Below, piece by piece: positions 1 to 7,019 of a stretch of 10,646 nt of DNA. Within the stretch, counting starts at the first letter, position 1. Every line of letters begins with the position of its first letter. The notes under the pieces were generated by a model, which was not told the DNA's origin, searched no databases, and saw nothing but the letters and a program-made list of their open reading frames with translations. This DNA comes from Pseudomonadota bacterium (GTDB taxonomy: Bacteria; Bdellovibrionota; Oligoflexia; Oligoflexales; Oligoflexaceae). The position numbers were made by a program, and so were the translations under genes. Location of the stretch: assembly GCA_029556045.1 (NCBI GenBank), contig JAKQGS010000239.1, positions 1-10,646 of the forward strand, in the 5' to 3' direction.

Positions 1-595
1 TCATCGTGCGGGCAAAGACCTCAGCCCCATTGCTCATCAACCCTTGCCGGATCAAGGTATAGACGGTTTTGACCTGATTGGCCTGCACCGCTTCTGCCAT
101 TTCGGGCAACAATACACTCTCTTCGTTTCCCTTCCACACAACCTCCGTCAGGTGCTGTTCAATAAAAGCAGCAATCTCCTTTGATGGACGTTGGGCTGCC
201 AGCTTCCAGCCTGCCTGCCGGGTAAAGTCCCGATCGGCGGTGACCACCTTTTGCATCAAAGTGACAGGATATGCCGGAGAATAGGTCAAAAATAGATTCA
301 CAGCGTTGGCATAAATCGCGGGATCGACGGACTCACCACCGTCCGCCAACTTTTGCTCCGCCCATGCGGCCATTTCTTTTTGCTCTTTGCGTTGCACCAC
401 GACCTTTTTGGTATCCTCGAGGGTTTTACCGCCGAAAGTAATGGCGGCCTCTCCCATCTCGGGTATCGGCATGGAGCTGGTGATCTGAGGCGGTTCGGGC
501 GGATCTTCGGGAGAACGCAGCGTCTGACAGCCTGCCACGGACAAAAACGCCGCAACGAAAAACAATGACTTTAACCCATCATGCAACCGAACCAT
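1..595 (-). CDS. Partial lipoprotein of unknown function (C-terminus off left edge)
   Basis: The reading frame is open on the minus strand from position 595 to the window edge (198 codons), so the protein is truncated by the window. The N-terminus (MVRLHDGLKSLFFVAAFLSVAGCQ) is a lipoprotein signal: a Lys/Arg/His-bearing n-region, a hydrophobic core and a lipobox V20-A21-G22-C23. Gln at +2 suggests outer-membrane sorting in a Gram-negative cell. The mature part starts with a Pro/Glu-rich linker, then a charged helical stretch (QRKEQKEMAAWAEQKL). The rest looks all-alpha, possibly tetratricopeptide- or HEAT-like, but I recognise no family. The start is chosen by a GGGAGG site ending at 602: ATG at 595 has a 6-nt spacer, whereas the in-frame ATG at 601 would abut it. 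It lies 15 nt downstream of the gene at 611-1051, so the two are probably co-transcribed. Function is unknown; I am confident that it is a gene. Confidence 0.8.
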   Translation of the reverse strand, partial: MVRLHDGLKSLFFVAAFLSVAGCQTLRSPEDPPEPPQITSSMPIPEMGEAAITFGGKTLEDTKKVVVQRKEQKEMAAWAEQKLADGGESVDPAIYANAVNLFLTYSPAYPVTLMQKVVTADRDFTRQAGWKLAAQRPSKEIAAFIEQHLTEVVWKGNEESVLLPEMAEAVQANQVKTVYTLIRQGLMSNGAEVFARTM

Positions 596-610
596 ATCCA
601 TCCTCCCATC

Positions 611-1051
611 CTAGGGGTTTTCGTGCGTTACCAGCACCTGACAATGCCCGCCAAGGGCAGCACTAAGCGACTCATTCCATTGAGAAGGCTGCTCACTGTC
701 TTTGGTGACCACAATGGTAATACGACAGATCCCTCCCATTTGCTCCACATTCGCGCGGGCAACACTGTTTCCACCCAGAAATCGCGACCATATTTCCGGC
801 TGAATCGACCCTGGCTTGATTGCGTCATGATCGAGGGACGGACCGACCACCGCAAATCCCATCAGACGACCCAGTTTCTTCAGAAAAGAATCCGGCCAAT
901 CCACCATCATGATTCGCGGTGCACCGTCGGAACGGTGACGCAGCCCAGCCAGCAAAGTCCGAGCAAACATGACTTCAGCACGCATGCGTAAATAGGCAAA
1001 AACCAGGAACACCAGCACGACACCGGCAACAACGTGAAAAACCGTCGACAT
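611..1051 (-). CDS. Single-pass membrane protein of unknown function (146 aa)
   Basis: The protein begins MSTVFHVVAGVVLVFLVFAY, one hydrophobic segment at about residues 4-20 with no lipobox. Arg/Lys residues follow it (LRMRAEVMFARTLLAGLRHR), which predicts an N-out signal anchor with the soluble part in the cytoplasm. The soluble part of about 120 residues has a predicted strand-rich C-terminus (CRITIVVTKDSEQPSQWNESL...CQVLVTHENP) and two cysteines there. I recognise no family. ATG at 1051 is preferred because an AGGAG site ends 5 nt before it. A GTG at 1057 in the same frame overlaps that site and is less likely. It is the first gene of a two-gene unit with the lipoprotein at 1-595, and is divergent from yicC. 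A competing plus-strand frame at 581-991 has no comparable start signal or protein features and is probably a shadow. Confidence 0.72.
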   Translation of the reverse strand: MSTVFHVVAGVVLVFLVFAYLRMRAEVMFARTLLAGLRHRSDGAPRIMMVDWPDSFLKKLGRLMGFAVVGPSLDHDAIKPGSIQPEIWSRFLGGNSVARANVEQMGGICRITIVVTKDSEQPSQWNESLSAALGGHCQVLVTHENP

Positions 1052-1123
1052 CCCCACTCCTATTCCGGATTCTCTGCGGCACTGACTGCCATTCTACTCG
1101 ATCCCACACCAGCAGGCTTAAAT

Positions 1124-1135
1124 TTGTGGTCACAA
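1124..1135. promoter_or_regulatory. Candidate operator: perfect 12-bp palindrome
   Basis: The sequence TTGTGGTCACAA is perfectly self-complementary except for its 2-bp centre (TTGTG-N2-CACAA). It lies between divergent operons, about 30 bp upstream of a TAGAAT hexamer (1096-1091, minus strand) that could be the -10 of the 611-1051 gene, so an activator or repressor could act here. It is flanked by GGCTT (1115-1119) and AAGCC (1134-1138), which can form an alternative hairpin. The half-sites faintly resemble the TGTGA/TCACA of CRP/FNR-type sites, but the spacing (2 bp rather than 6) does not match. No regulator is implied by the sequence alone. Confidence 0.25.
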
Positions 1136-1236
1136 GCCGGCAGGGACGGGATTGTTTTATGTTTTCTTCTTTTTAATCAATGTATTATGACACACTTTCA
1201 AGACAAGGTGAATTCTACCCCCACCATTTTCCCGCA

Positions 1237-1265
1237 TTGGAAAACCGGCAATATTCTGTTATTAC
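1237..1265 (+). promoter_or_regulatory. Candidate sigma70-type promoter for the yicC operon
   Basis: A TTGGAA hexamer at 1237-1242 is separated by 17 bp from TATTAC at 1260-1265, and TGT immediately precedes the latter, giving an extended -10 (TGn). Transcription would start near 1272, leaving a leader of about 43 nt before the TTG start at 1315. An overlapping TACAAT at 1263-1268 is an alternative -10 but has no matching -35. The match is by eye only. Confidence 0.35.
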
Positions 1266-1314
1266 AATACTTTACCTTAAAATTTCCGACCTCTGGATCG
1301 GGAGAGGGGGGACC

Positions 1315-2253
1315 TTGGCTTTACGCAGCATGACCGCATTTGGTGTGGGAGAGGCCACGGGTAGCCTGTCAAATGTACGATGTGAAATTAAAACCCTGAA
1401 TTCACGCTTCATCGATCTCAATGTGCGCATGCCGCGGTTTCTGCAGTCTCTGGAAAACGAGGTTATGGCTACCGTCAAAAACCGTCTCGTGCGCGGTAAG
1501 GTGGACATCTCGTTTGACGTTCAAATCAAAACAGTGTCATCGTCGCTCCCACGACTGAACGAAGACGTATTGAATCACTATTTAAACCTGATCCATCAAT
1601 CTCAGATCCTCATTCAAAAGTCCCCCTATGCCTATGACGTTAAAACACTGTCGCTGGCCGATCTCTTCCGCATGGAGGGGGTTCTGGAGGGAGCGGGATT
1701 TTCAGGCAAGTCGGACGAGGCTGTTCGTATGCATCAGGAGCCTTTGATGCAAAGCCTCCATGCAGCCATCGATAGCGTTATCCGGGGTCGCGAACAGGAA
1801 GGTCAGGCTTTAAAATCCGCCCTGACTGACCTCGTAGAGGATCTCGGCAAGGAGCGTCTGGAAATCCAAAACAAGCGTGCCGAAGTGCAGCTGCAGTTGT
1901 TTGCTAATTATCGGAAACGTCTGGAAAAATTGATAGAAAAGCTCAAAGAATCTGGCCAACACTTGCCGGACAGTGTTCCGGAAGATCGCATGGTGACTGA
2001 GATTACGCTGCTATCCGACAAGACTGACATTGAAGAAGAGCTGACCCGACTGGTTAACCACGAGCAGGAGTTCGTCAAGACAATGGCGAACGGTGACGAT
2101 GTTGGACGCAAACTTGACTTTCTCTGCCAGGAAATGCACCGCGAGGTCAACACGATGTCCAACAAATTGGTGACTCTGGATATCTCGCGCCATACACTGA
2201 CTATGAAACAGACCATTGAACGGATCAGACAACAGGTGCAAAACATCGAATGA
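1315..2253 (+). CDS. yicC: YicC/YloC family endoribonuclease-like protein
   Basis: This is a member of the YicC family (COG1561), cytoplasmic proteins reported to act as endoribonucleases; E. coli YicC has been linked to decay of the small RNA RyhB. The N-terminus MALRSMTAFG matches the family start (x-SMTxFG), followed by EIKTLNSRFIDLNVRMP (residues 24-40) and the conserved RGK at 60-62. The C-terminal domain has the family signature: DIEEELTRLVNHEQEF (238-253), GRKLDFLCQEMHREVNT (264-280) and the ending KQTIERIRQQVQNIE. A charged helical stretch occupies about 175-212. I place the start at TTG 1315 because it restores the family N-terminus and follows a GGAGAGGGGGG purine run at 1301-1311. 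An upstream ATG at 1180 would add 45 residues unlike the family. The resulting 312 aa is slightly long for a family of about 290. The stop overlaps the gmk start (ATGA), so the two are translationally coupled. Confidence 0.93.
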   Translation: MALRSMTAFGVGEATGSLSNVRCEIKTLNSRFIDLNVRMPRFLQSLENEVMATVKNRLVRGKVDISFDVQIKTVSSSLPRLNEDVLNHYLNLIHQSQILIQKSPYAYDVKTLSLADLFRMEGVLEGAGFSGKSDEAVRMHQEPLMQSLHAAIDSVIRGREQEGQALKSALTDLVEDLGKERLEIQNKRAEVQLQLFANYRKRLEKLIEKLKESGQHLPDSVPEDRMVTEITLLSDKTDIEEELTRLVNHEQEFVKTMANGDDVGRKLDFLCQEMHREVNTMSNKLVTLDISRHTLTMKQTIERIRQQVQNIE

Positions 2254-2933
2254 AGTATATTATCCCCCCTCATCATCCCAAAGTTGTCGTGATATCAGCA
2301 CCGTCTGGTGCGGGTAAAACGACCCTGAATCGGCGTTTAATGAAAGAACACCCAGAGGTGGAGATTTCGATATCTCACACCACCCGTAAGCCCAGGCCCG
2401 GTGAAGTCGACGGTGTGCATTATCATTTCACATCTCCGGAGCAATTTCAGGAGATGGTGAATCAGGACCTGTTTGTGGAGTGGGCGAACGTTCATGGCAA
2501 TCTCTACGGCACCTCACTGGGTGAAATCAGCCGTATTGCAGCCAAGGGCCATGTGGCGCTCTTGGAAATCGACGTGCAAGGCTGGGCCATCACCCGCAAA
2601 AAGATCCCTGCCGCTCTGTCTATTTTTATAACTCCCCCAACCCTAAAAGACCTTTGGGATCGTTTGGAAGGCAGGGGATCAGAATCCCTGCAGAGCCGAT
2701 GGATGCGTTTTGAAAACGCCCACGATGAGATTGAACATGCGGAGAACTACCAGTTTTTTTTGGTGAATGACGTCCTGGAGCAGTGTTATGCCAAACTGGA
2801 AAAGTTGGTGATCACCGGCTCTCTGGGGCCTGCAGAATTACCTTCTGGGCAAGAAATATGTAAAAAGCTCCACGACGAATATGAAACCGCGCCCTGGATT
2901 AAGGATCTCCGCGAAAGGGTGCAAAAAGCCTGA
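2250..2933 (+). CDS. gmk: Guanylate kinase
   Basis: Guanylate kinase phosphorylates GMP to GDP with ATP in the cytoplasm, an essential step in guanine nucleotide synthesis. The P-loop is SAPSGAGKT (residues 16-24). The GMP-binding region has SHTTRKPRPGE (42-52), GVHYHF (55-60) and NLYGTS (84-89), followed by the family's IDVQG (107-111). The lid has RLEGRGSESLQSR (138-150) with R142 and R150, and the VND motif is at 172-174. The lid reads GSES where the family usually has GTDSEE, a mild divergence. The protein is 227 aa against the usual 205-210, because of a C-terminal tail after about residue 190. Its ATG overlaps the yicC stop and has only a weak upstream AGG, consistent with translational coupling. 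Placing gmk just before spoT is common and links supply of GDP to alarmone synthesis. Confidence 0.95.
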   Translation: MKYIIPPHHPKVVVISAPSGAGKTTLNRRLMKEHPEVEISISHTTRKPRPGEVDGVHYHFTSPEQFQEMVNQDLFVEWANVHGNLYGTSLGEISRIAAKGHVALLEIDVQGWAITRKKIPAALSIFITPPTLKDLWDRLEGRGSESLQSRWMRFENAHDEIEHAENYQFFLVNDVLEQCYAKLEKLVITGSLGPAELPSGQEICKKLHDEYETAPWIKDLRERVQKA

Positions 2934-2997
2934 AAAACAGGTATTATCAAGAAAATATGGGCGATATGGCTTCTTCTATTCATTGAAAGAGCTTTGA
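2934..2997 (+). other. gmk-spoT spacer; no rpoZ
   Basis: The 64-bp gap carries the spoT ribosome site (GAAAGAG, 2985-2991, 6 nt before ATG 2998). It is far too short for rpoZ, which encodes the omega subunit of about 70-90 residues and often sits here. No stem-loop with a T-run is visible, so gmk and spoT are probably co-transcribed. Confidence 0.7.
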
Positions 2998-5301
2998 ATG
3001 TCTGACGGTCAGGGCAAGCCAGTGAAAACGATCGCGGAAACCTCCCCAAAGGACGGTCCTGTTGATCCCGATCTCGAGTTTGACAATCTGCTGCGGGATC
3101 TTAACCAGTATTTACCGGGATTCAATCGGGACCAGATTCAAAGAGCCTACCGCTTTGGCGCGGAATGCCATTCCGACCAGACCCGCAAATCCGGCGAACC
3201 ATATATCACGCACCCTCTGGCGGTGGCCCGCATTGTGGCATCCCTCAAGCTTGACCAAGCTTCGATCGTTGCCGCCATTTTGCACGATACCGTGGAAGAT
3301 ACCCCCTGTACGGTTGAAGAAATTGAAAAGGTCTTTGGCCGCGAAGTTGCCCATCTGGTGGATGGCTTGACCAAGATCGCCAAAATCAAGTTTCGCTCCA
3401 GCCAGGAGCGTCTGGCAGAAAACTTCCGTAAGATGATCATGGCGATGGCCAAAGATCTGCGGGTGATTCTCATCAAATTATGTGACCGCCTCCACAACAT
3501 GCGCACCATGGGATCGATGGCTCCTGAGAAGTCTCGTAAAATATCCCAGGAAACCCTGGAGATCTACGCGCCGCTAGCGGGCCGTCTTGGGATTTACAAC
3601 GTCAAGAGTGAGCTGGAAGATCTCTGTCTGCGGTATTTAAAAAATGACGTTTATCAGGACATTCGCCTGAAGATTTCCGCCAAAAAATCCCAGCGGCAGG
3701 CCCACATTGAAGAGGTTAAGCAGATCCTTGAAAACGAACTCAAAAAATACGGGTTCAAGGAAATCGAGGTCTACGGTCGTCCCAAACACTTCTTTTCTAT
3801 CTACAAAAAGATGGTGGAACGTCACACCGAGTTTGAGGATATCCACGACCTCTTTGCTTTTCGAATCATTGTTCCCTCTATAAAGGACTGCTATGAGGCA
3901 CTTGGGGTGGTCCACGCCATGTGGAAACCCATGCCTGGACGATTTAAAGATTACATCGCCATGCCCAAGGCCAACATGTACCAGTCGCTGCACACCACGG
4001 TGATCCGCCCCAACGGTGAACCAGCGGAAATCCAGATCCGCACGCGGGAGATGCATGAGACCTGTGAATTTGGTGTCGCCGCCCATTGGGCCTACAAAGA
4101 GGGTGGCAATACCGAAGAAATGAAAGCAGCGGACTTACAGAAGTTCACATGGTTACGCCAGATCGTGCAATGGCAGACGGAGCTGAAGGACCCCAACGAG
4201 TTCATGGAAGCCCTGAAGGTTGACCTCTTTGACGAGGAAATCTTCGTATTTACCCCAAAGGGTGATGTGTTTTCCCTGCCTAACAAGGCCACCGCCCTTG
4301 ATTTTGCCTTTGCAGTCCATACGGAACTGGGACTCAAAACCATGGGGGTCAAGGTCAATGGCCGTATGGTTCCCATTAAAAAGCAGCTCAATTCCGGTGA
4401 CATCGTCGAAATCATCACTTCGCCGCACCAGCACCCCACCAAGGATTGGTTGAATTTTGCCGTCACCTCCAAAGCCCGTAGCAAAATCCGCACTTTTCTC
4501 CGTCAGGCGGAGAGGGAGCATAGCCGCCGTATCGGACGCGAAATCCTCAACCAGGCACTGGCCAAACGCGAACTTTCATTGGAGGCTCTGGAAAAGGCCG
4601 GTAAACGCGACAAACTACTGCAGGCTGCTCACCAACAAAGCGTGGATGAAGTCCTGGTGGCGATCGGCTACGGACGCCTGAACGTCAACGATCTTATCGG
4701 TCGCTTGTTTCCGGAACAACACAAGCAGGAAACACTCGAAGAACAATTGGCCAACGAAGAACTGCCGGGGGTTTTTGAAGCCCTTAAAACCACACTGAAT
4801 CGCAAAGCCAAAGGTGGCATCCTGGTATCAGGCTACGGCGATGTCATGGTGCAGTATGCCCGCTGCTGCAATCCCATTCCGGGAGAAGAAATTATCGGCT
4901 ATATATCCCGTGGCCGCGGTGTTTTGGTACACCGCTCCAACTGCCCGCGGGCCATGGATCTTGACCCCGCTCGTAAAGTGGATGTGGAATGGTCTGAAAG
5001 ACCCAGCGATATTGAGTCCTATCGCTGCTTTCTCTCCATCCTGACGCAGGATAAACCTGGCGTGTTGGCCGAAGTTACCAACGCCATCTCCGCCTCTCAG
5101 GCCAATGTGTTTAAAGCTGAAGTTAAAGTATCCGCTGAACTAACTGGCGTCTTGGACTTTGAACTGGGGGTTCGCAACATCAATCATTTGAACTCTGTGG
5201 TGAACCGTATTGAAGCAATCCCCACAGTCATCAGCGTTAAACGCAAAAACATGTCCATAAAACCGGCTAAACGCACCCGCAAACGAGGTTTACACCGATG
5301 A
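2998..5301 (+). CDS. spoT: Bifunctional (p)ppGpp synthetase/hydrolase (long RelA/SpoT homologue)
   Basis: This 767-aa enzyme makes and degrades (p)ppGpp, the stringent-response alarmone, in the cytoplasm. The HD hydrolase domain retains its metal ligands: H72 in YITHP, H96-D97 and E100-D101 in ILHDTVEDT, and D163 in LCDRLHNMRT, so hydrolysis is predicted active. The synthetase domain (about 200-370) has YGRPKHFFSIYKK, DLFAFRI, RFKDY (315-319), MYQSLHTT (327-334) and EIQIRT (344-349). The RFKD motif is the RxKD type of bifunctional enzymes, not the ExDD of synthetase-only RelA. Then come a TGS domain (about 414-474, from EIFVFTPKGDVFSLP), a helical region, a Cys-rich segment (C623-C624, H645, C649) and a C-terminal ACT domain (about 675-747). 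The tail is Lys/Arg-rich (KPAKRTRKRGLHR). All standard domains are present and intact. The stop overlaps the next gene by ATGA. Confidence 0.97.
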   Translation: MSDGQGKPVKTIAETSPKDGPVDPDLEFDNLLRDLNQYLPGFNRDQIQRAYRFGAECHSDQTRKSGEPYITHPLAVARIVASLKLDQASIVAAILHDTVEDTPCTVEEIEKVFGREVAHLVDGLTKIAKIKFRSSQERLAENFRKMIMAMAKDLRVILIKLCDRLHNMRTMGSMAPEKSRKISQETLEIYAPLAGRLGIYNVKSELEDLCLRYLKNDVYQDIRLKISAKKSQRQAHIEEVKQILENELKKYGFKEIEVYGRPKHFFSIYKKMVERHTEFEDIHDLFAFRIIVPSIKDCYEALGVVHAMWKPMPGRFKDYIAMPKANMYQSLHTTVIRPNGEPAEIQIRTREMHETCEFGVAAHWAYKEGGNTEEMKAADLQKFTWLRQIVQWQTELKDPNEFMEALKVDLFDEEIFVFTPKGDVFSLPNKATALDFAFAVHTELGLKTMGVKVNGRMVPIKKQLNSGDIVEIITSPHQHPTKDWLNFAVTSKARSKIRTFLRQAEREHSRRIGREILNQALAKRELSLEALEKAGKRDKLLQAAHQQSVDEVLVAIGYGRLNVNDLIGRLFPEQHKQETLEEQLANEELPGVFEALKTTLNRKAKGGILVSGYGDVMVQYARCCNPIPGEEIIGYISRGRGVLVHRSNCPRAMDLDPARKVDVEWSERPSDIESYRCFLSILTQDKPGVLAEVTNAISASQANVFKAEVKVSAELTGVLDFELGVRNINHLNSVVNRIEAIPTVISVKRKNMSIKPAKRTRKRGLHR

Positions 5302-5720
5302 AAAACGCGCTAAAAAGATTGATTCTCACCATTTTCATGATCCAAACCACTACCGGCTGGAGTATGGGAAAACCGGAACACTCCAAAGTCGAATCCTCCG
5401 TTAACCCGGGAAAAGATGGCAAAATGGAGATGGTGTTCCGCATCACCACCAACAAGGGCATCAAAGTCAATAACGAGGGTCCATGGGAGCTCAATCTGAC
5501 GGACCTCAATGGCCTTAAACTGGATGGCGAAAATGGCAAGGGGTCGTTTAAAAAGGTCGACTTCAGTATTCCCGGATTTAAAGTCACAGGCATTGCCACC
5601 GACGGCAAAAAGTCCGGTACCTTCAAATATAAACTTCGCAGCTTTATCTGTACTGAAGACAAGGCCCGCTGTTTTATGGAAGTTCATACCGGCGAGCAGG
5701 CCTGGAATATCAGCAAGTAA
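5298..5720 (+). CDS. Small exported protein, possibly nDsbD-like fold
   Basis: This 140-aa protein starts MKNALKRLILTIFMIQTTTGWS, a Sec signal peptide with cleavage probably near residue 22, so it should be periplasmic. The mature part is about 118 residues, Lys- and Gly-rich and predicted all-beta. The segment TNKGIKVNNEGPWELNL, a later VTGIATDGKKSGTFKYKLRSFIC strand pair and a Cys pair C118-x6-C125 near the end recall the N-terminal immunoglobulin-like domain of DsbD, which has a C-x5-C redox pair. This is a weak, by-eye similarity and I would not assign a redox function. C118 and C125 could form a disulfide. The ATG overlaps the spoT stop (ATGA), so it is translationally coupled to spoT, which is unusual for an exported protein. 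It is the last gene of the yicC-gmk-spoT operon. Confidence 0.85.
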   Translation: MKNALKRLILTIFMIQTTTGWSMGKPEHSKVESSVNPGKDGKMEMVFRITTNKGIKVNNEGPWELNLTDLNGLKLDGENGKGSFKKVDFSIPGFKVTGIATDGKKSGTFKYKLRSFICTEDKARCFMEVHTGEQAWNISK

Positions 5721-5737
5721 GGCCGTGCCTGGGCCTT
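5719..5737. terminator. Weak hairpin in the convergent junction
   Basis: AAGGCC (5719-5724) and GGCCTT (5732-5737) form a 6-bp stem around a 7-nt loop (GTGCCTG). The stem begins inside the TAA stop of the exported protein and ends 10 bp before the stop of the channel gene on the other strand. The T-run is short on both strands (TTT on plus; CTT within the stem and ACTT on minus), so termination would be weak. It could serve both convergent operons. Confidence 0.4.
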
Positions 5738-5747
5738 TAATGCGGAA

Positions 5748-7010
5748 CTATCTTTTCCCTGACTTAGCCAGGATATGCGATTTGGCGATATGAAAGTCCC
5801 GGATGATTTCCAAAAGCTGAACTTTGGCATCCAGAACTTTTTCAGATGCATTCAGAACATCCGGTGAGTTTTTGACGCCTCGTTCATATTCACTCAGGGT
5901 CATTTGGTAGTATTGTTGCGCTCTTTTGATACTTTCTTCTGCATCATGTGCCTGATGGTGCAACATCAGCAATTCATCCACTTCCCTTTCAAATTCGGAC
6001 TCATATTCCTTGCGGCGGTATGTCGTCTGCATTCTTGCAGAATCAGCTTCCAATTTTAAGGCCGCAATCTCCCGCTTCTGACTGGAGAGTGCCCCCAACC
6101 CCACGGTCAGGCGAACCCCGACCACAGGTTCCGCCCGGTCTTCGGCACGATCAAAATCACGCTCGGGACTGGTATATTGGTGATATCCGGCAAAAGCCTC
6201 TAAACGCGGTAAGTTGGCCCGATCTCCCGCATCAGCCCTTAACTGCAATTGCTCGGATTCTGCCTCCTGTTCGCGCAACCAAAAGTCGTGGTCAGCGTGG
6301 GAATGCTTCAAAATACCTTCTAAATCGTGATCATGCTTAAATTCATCCGTCAATTTGAGACTTTTATCATCCGGCATCCCCAAAACAACGGCCAAGTGCT
6401 GCTTCACTGCTTTTGATTGCACCACCAGAACGTTACGCTGTCGAGCTAATTCGCGATCTTTTAACTCAAATTCCACGCGATCAACCTCTGTGGCCACTCC
6501 ACCACGAATGCGTCGGATCGCGAGACGACCGTTGCTCTGGTTGACTTTCATAGCCTCCCCTAACAACCTGTCGTGCTCAAGCAAAAAAAGACTATCCCAG
6601 TACAGAACACTCGCCTTTTCCATTTCCTCCGCAAGCAAGCGCCGCGTTCTGGCTTTTCTACGTTCTTGTTCAAGTTCAATCATACGTTCATGGATCTGAT
6701 CTCGGCCGCCGTTGTAGAGGTTTACCCTGGATTCAATGCCAAATAGCGGCTGGTTTTTCGTGGCCTGCTGCCCTGTTTTGAACATTTCCTGCCCGGCGTA
6801 AATCTCCAGGGTGGGATAAAACGAACGGTTGAGGGAATCTCCCCGCTCAACCGCGGCAGCTTCCTCGCGGCGTGCTGCCAGGATTTTCAGGTTCTTGGCC
6901 TCCAGCAACTCCCGAATATTTTGCATTGACACATTTATGTCCGCAGCCTGCAGAGGCAAGGTGACAAAAACAGGACTCACAAGGAAAAATATCCAGGAGG
7001 CTGGCAGCAT
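5748..7010 (-). CDS. TolC/CzcC-family outer-membrane efflux channel
   Basis: Outer-membrane channel of the TolC (OEP) family, the exit duct of tripartite pumps. A signal peptide (about 1-23, ending LPLQAA) precedes long amphipathic helices typical of the periplasmic barrel (about 30-60, 105-210, 310-420). Two predicted strand pairs lie near NRSFYPTLEIYAGQEMF (61-77) with FGIESRVNLYNGG (90-102), and near LEAFAGYHQYT (270-280) with VVGVRLTVGLG (296-306). The second repeat ends SEYERGVKNSPDVLNASEKVLDAKVQLLE (373-401), as in family members. Length of 420 aa is normal. Between the repeats is a histidine cluster (H226, H228, H236, H238, H241), unusual for a channel. ATG 7010 has GGAG 6 nt upstream, overlapping the stop of the preceding gene (TAGGAG), so translation is coupled. 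It is the last gene of the metal-efflux operon. Substrate specificity cannot be read from the channel. Confidence 0.9.
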   Translation of the reverse strand: MLPASWIFFLVSPVFVTLPLQAADINVSMQNIRELLEAKNLKILAARREEAAAVERGDSLNRSFYPTLEIYAGQEMFKTGQQATKNQPLFGIESRVNLYNGGRDQIHERMIELEQERRKARTRRLLAEEMEKASVLYWDSLFLLEHDRLLGEAMKVNQSNGRLAIRRIRGGVATEVDRVEFELKDRELARQRNVLVVQSKAVKQHLAVVLGMPDDKSLKLTDEFKHDHDLEGILKHSHADHDFWLREQEAESEQLQLRADAGDRANLPRLEAFAGYHQYTSPERDFDRAEDRAEPVVGVRLTVGLGALSSQKREIAALKLEADSARMQTTYRRKEYESEFEREVDELLMLHHQAHDAEESIKRAQQYYQMTLSEYERGVKNSPDVLNASEKVLDAKVQLLEIIRDFHIAKSHILAKSGKR

Positions 7011-7019
7011 CGATAACTC

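Larger units (their letters stand above)
1052..1314. other. Intergenic region between divergent operons
   Basis: This stretch of 263 bp separates the minus-strand pair from yicC. An upstream in-frame extension of yicC from ATG 1180 is open, but it lacks the family's N-terminal start motif and a good ribosome site, so I treat the region as non-coding. It holds a candidate plus-strand promoter near 1237-1265 and a palindrome at 1124-1135. On the minus strand a TAGAAT hexamer at 1096-1091 could be a -10 for the 611-1051 gene, although no good -35 lies at the right distance. An A/T-rich tract sits at 1151-1190. I see no RNA gene or riboswitch. Confidence 0.6.

Noticed and set aside
581..991. Plus-strand open frame of 136 codons opposite the membrane protein gene
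   Set aside because: It lacks a ribosome site and a recognisable protein pattern. The opposite strand has a transmembrane start, a good Shine-Dalgarno site and an adjacent operon partner.
1180..1314. N-terminal extension of yicC from ATG 1180
   Set aside because: The extra 45 residues have no counterpart in the family, and the SMTAFG motif near the start fits TTG 1315 with a purine-rich ribosome site.
2957..2986. Tiny frame MGDMASSIH in the gmk-spoT gap as a leader peptide
   Set aside because: Nine codons with no good ribosome site and no attenuator-like hairpins; most likely chance.
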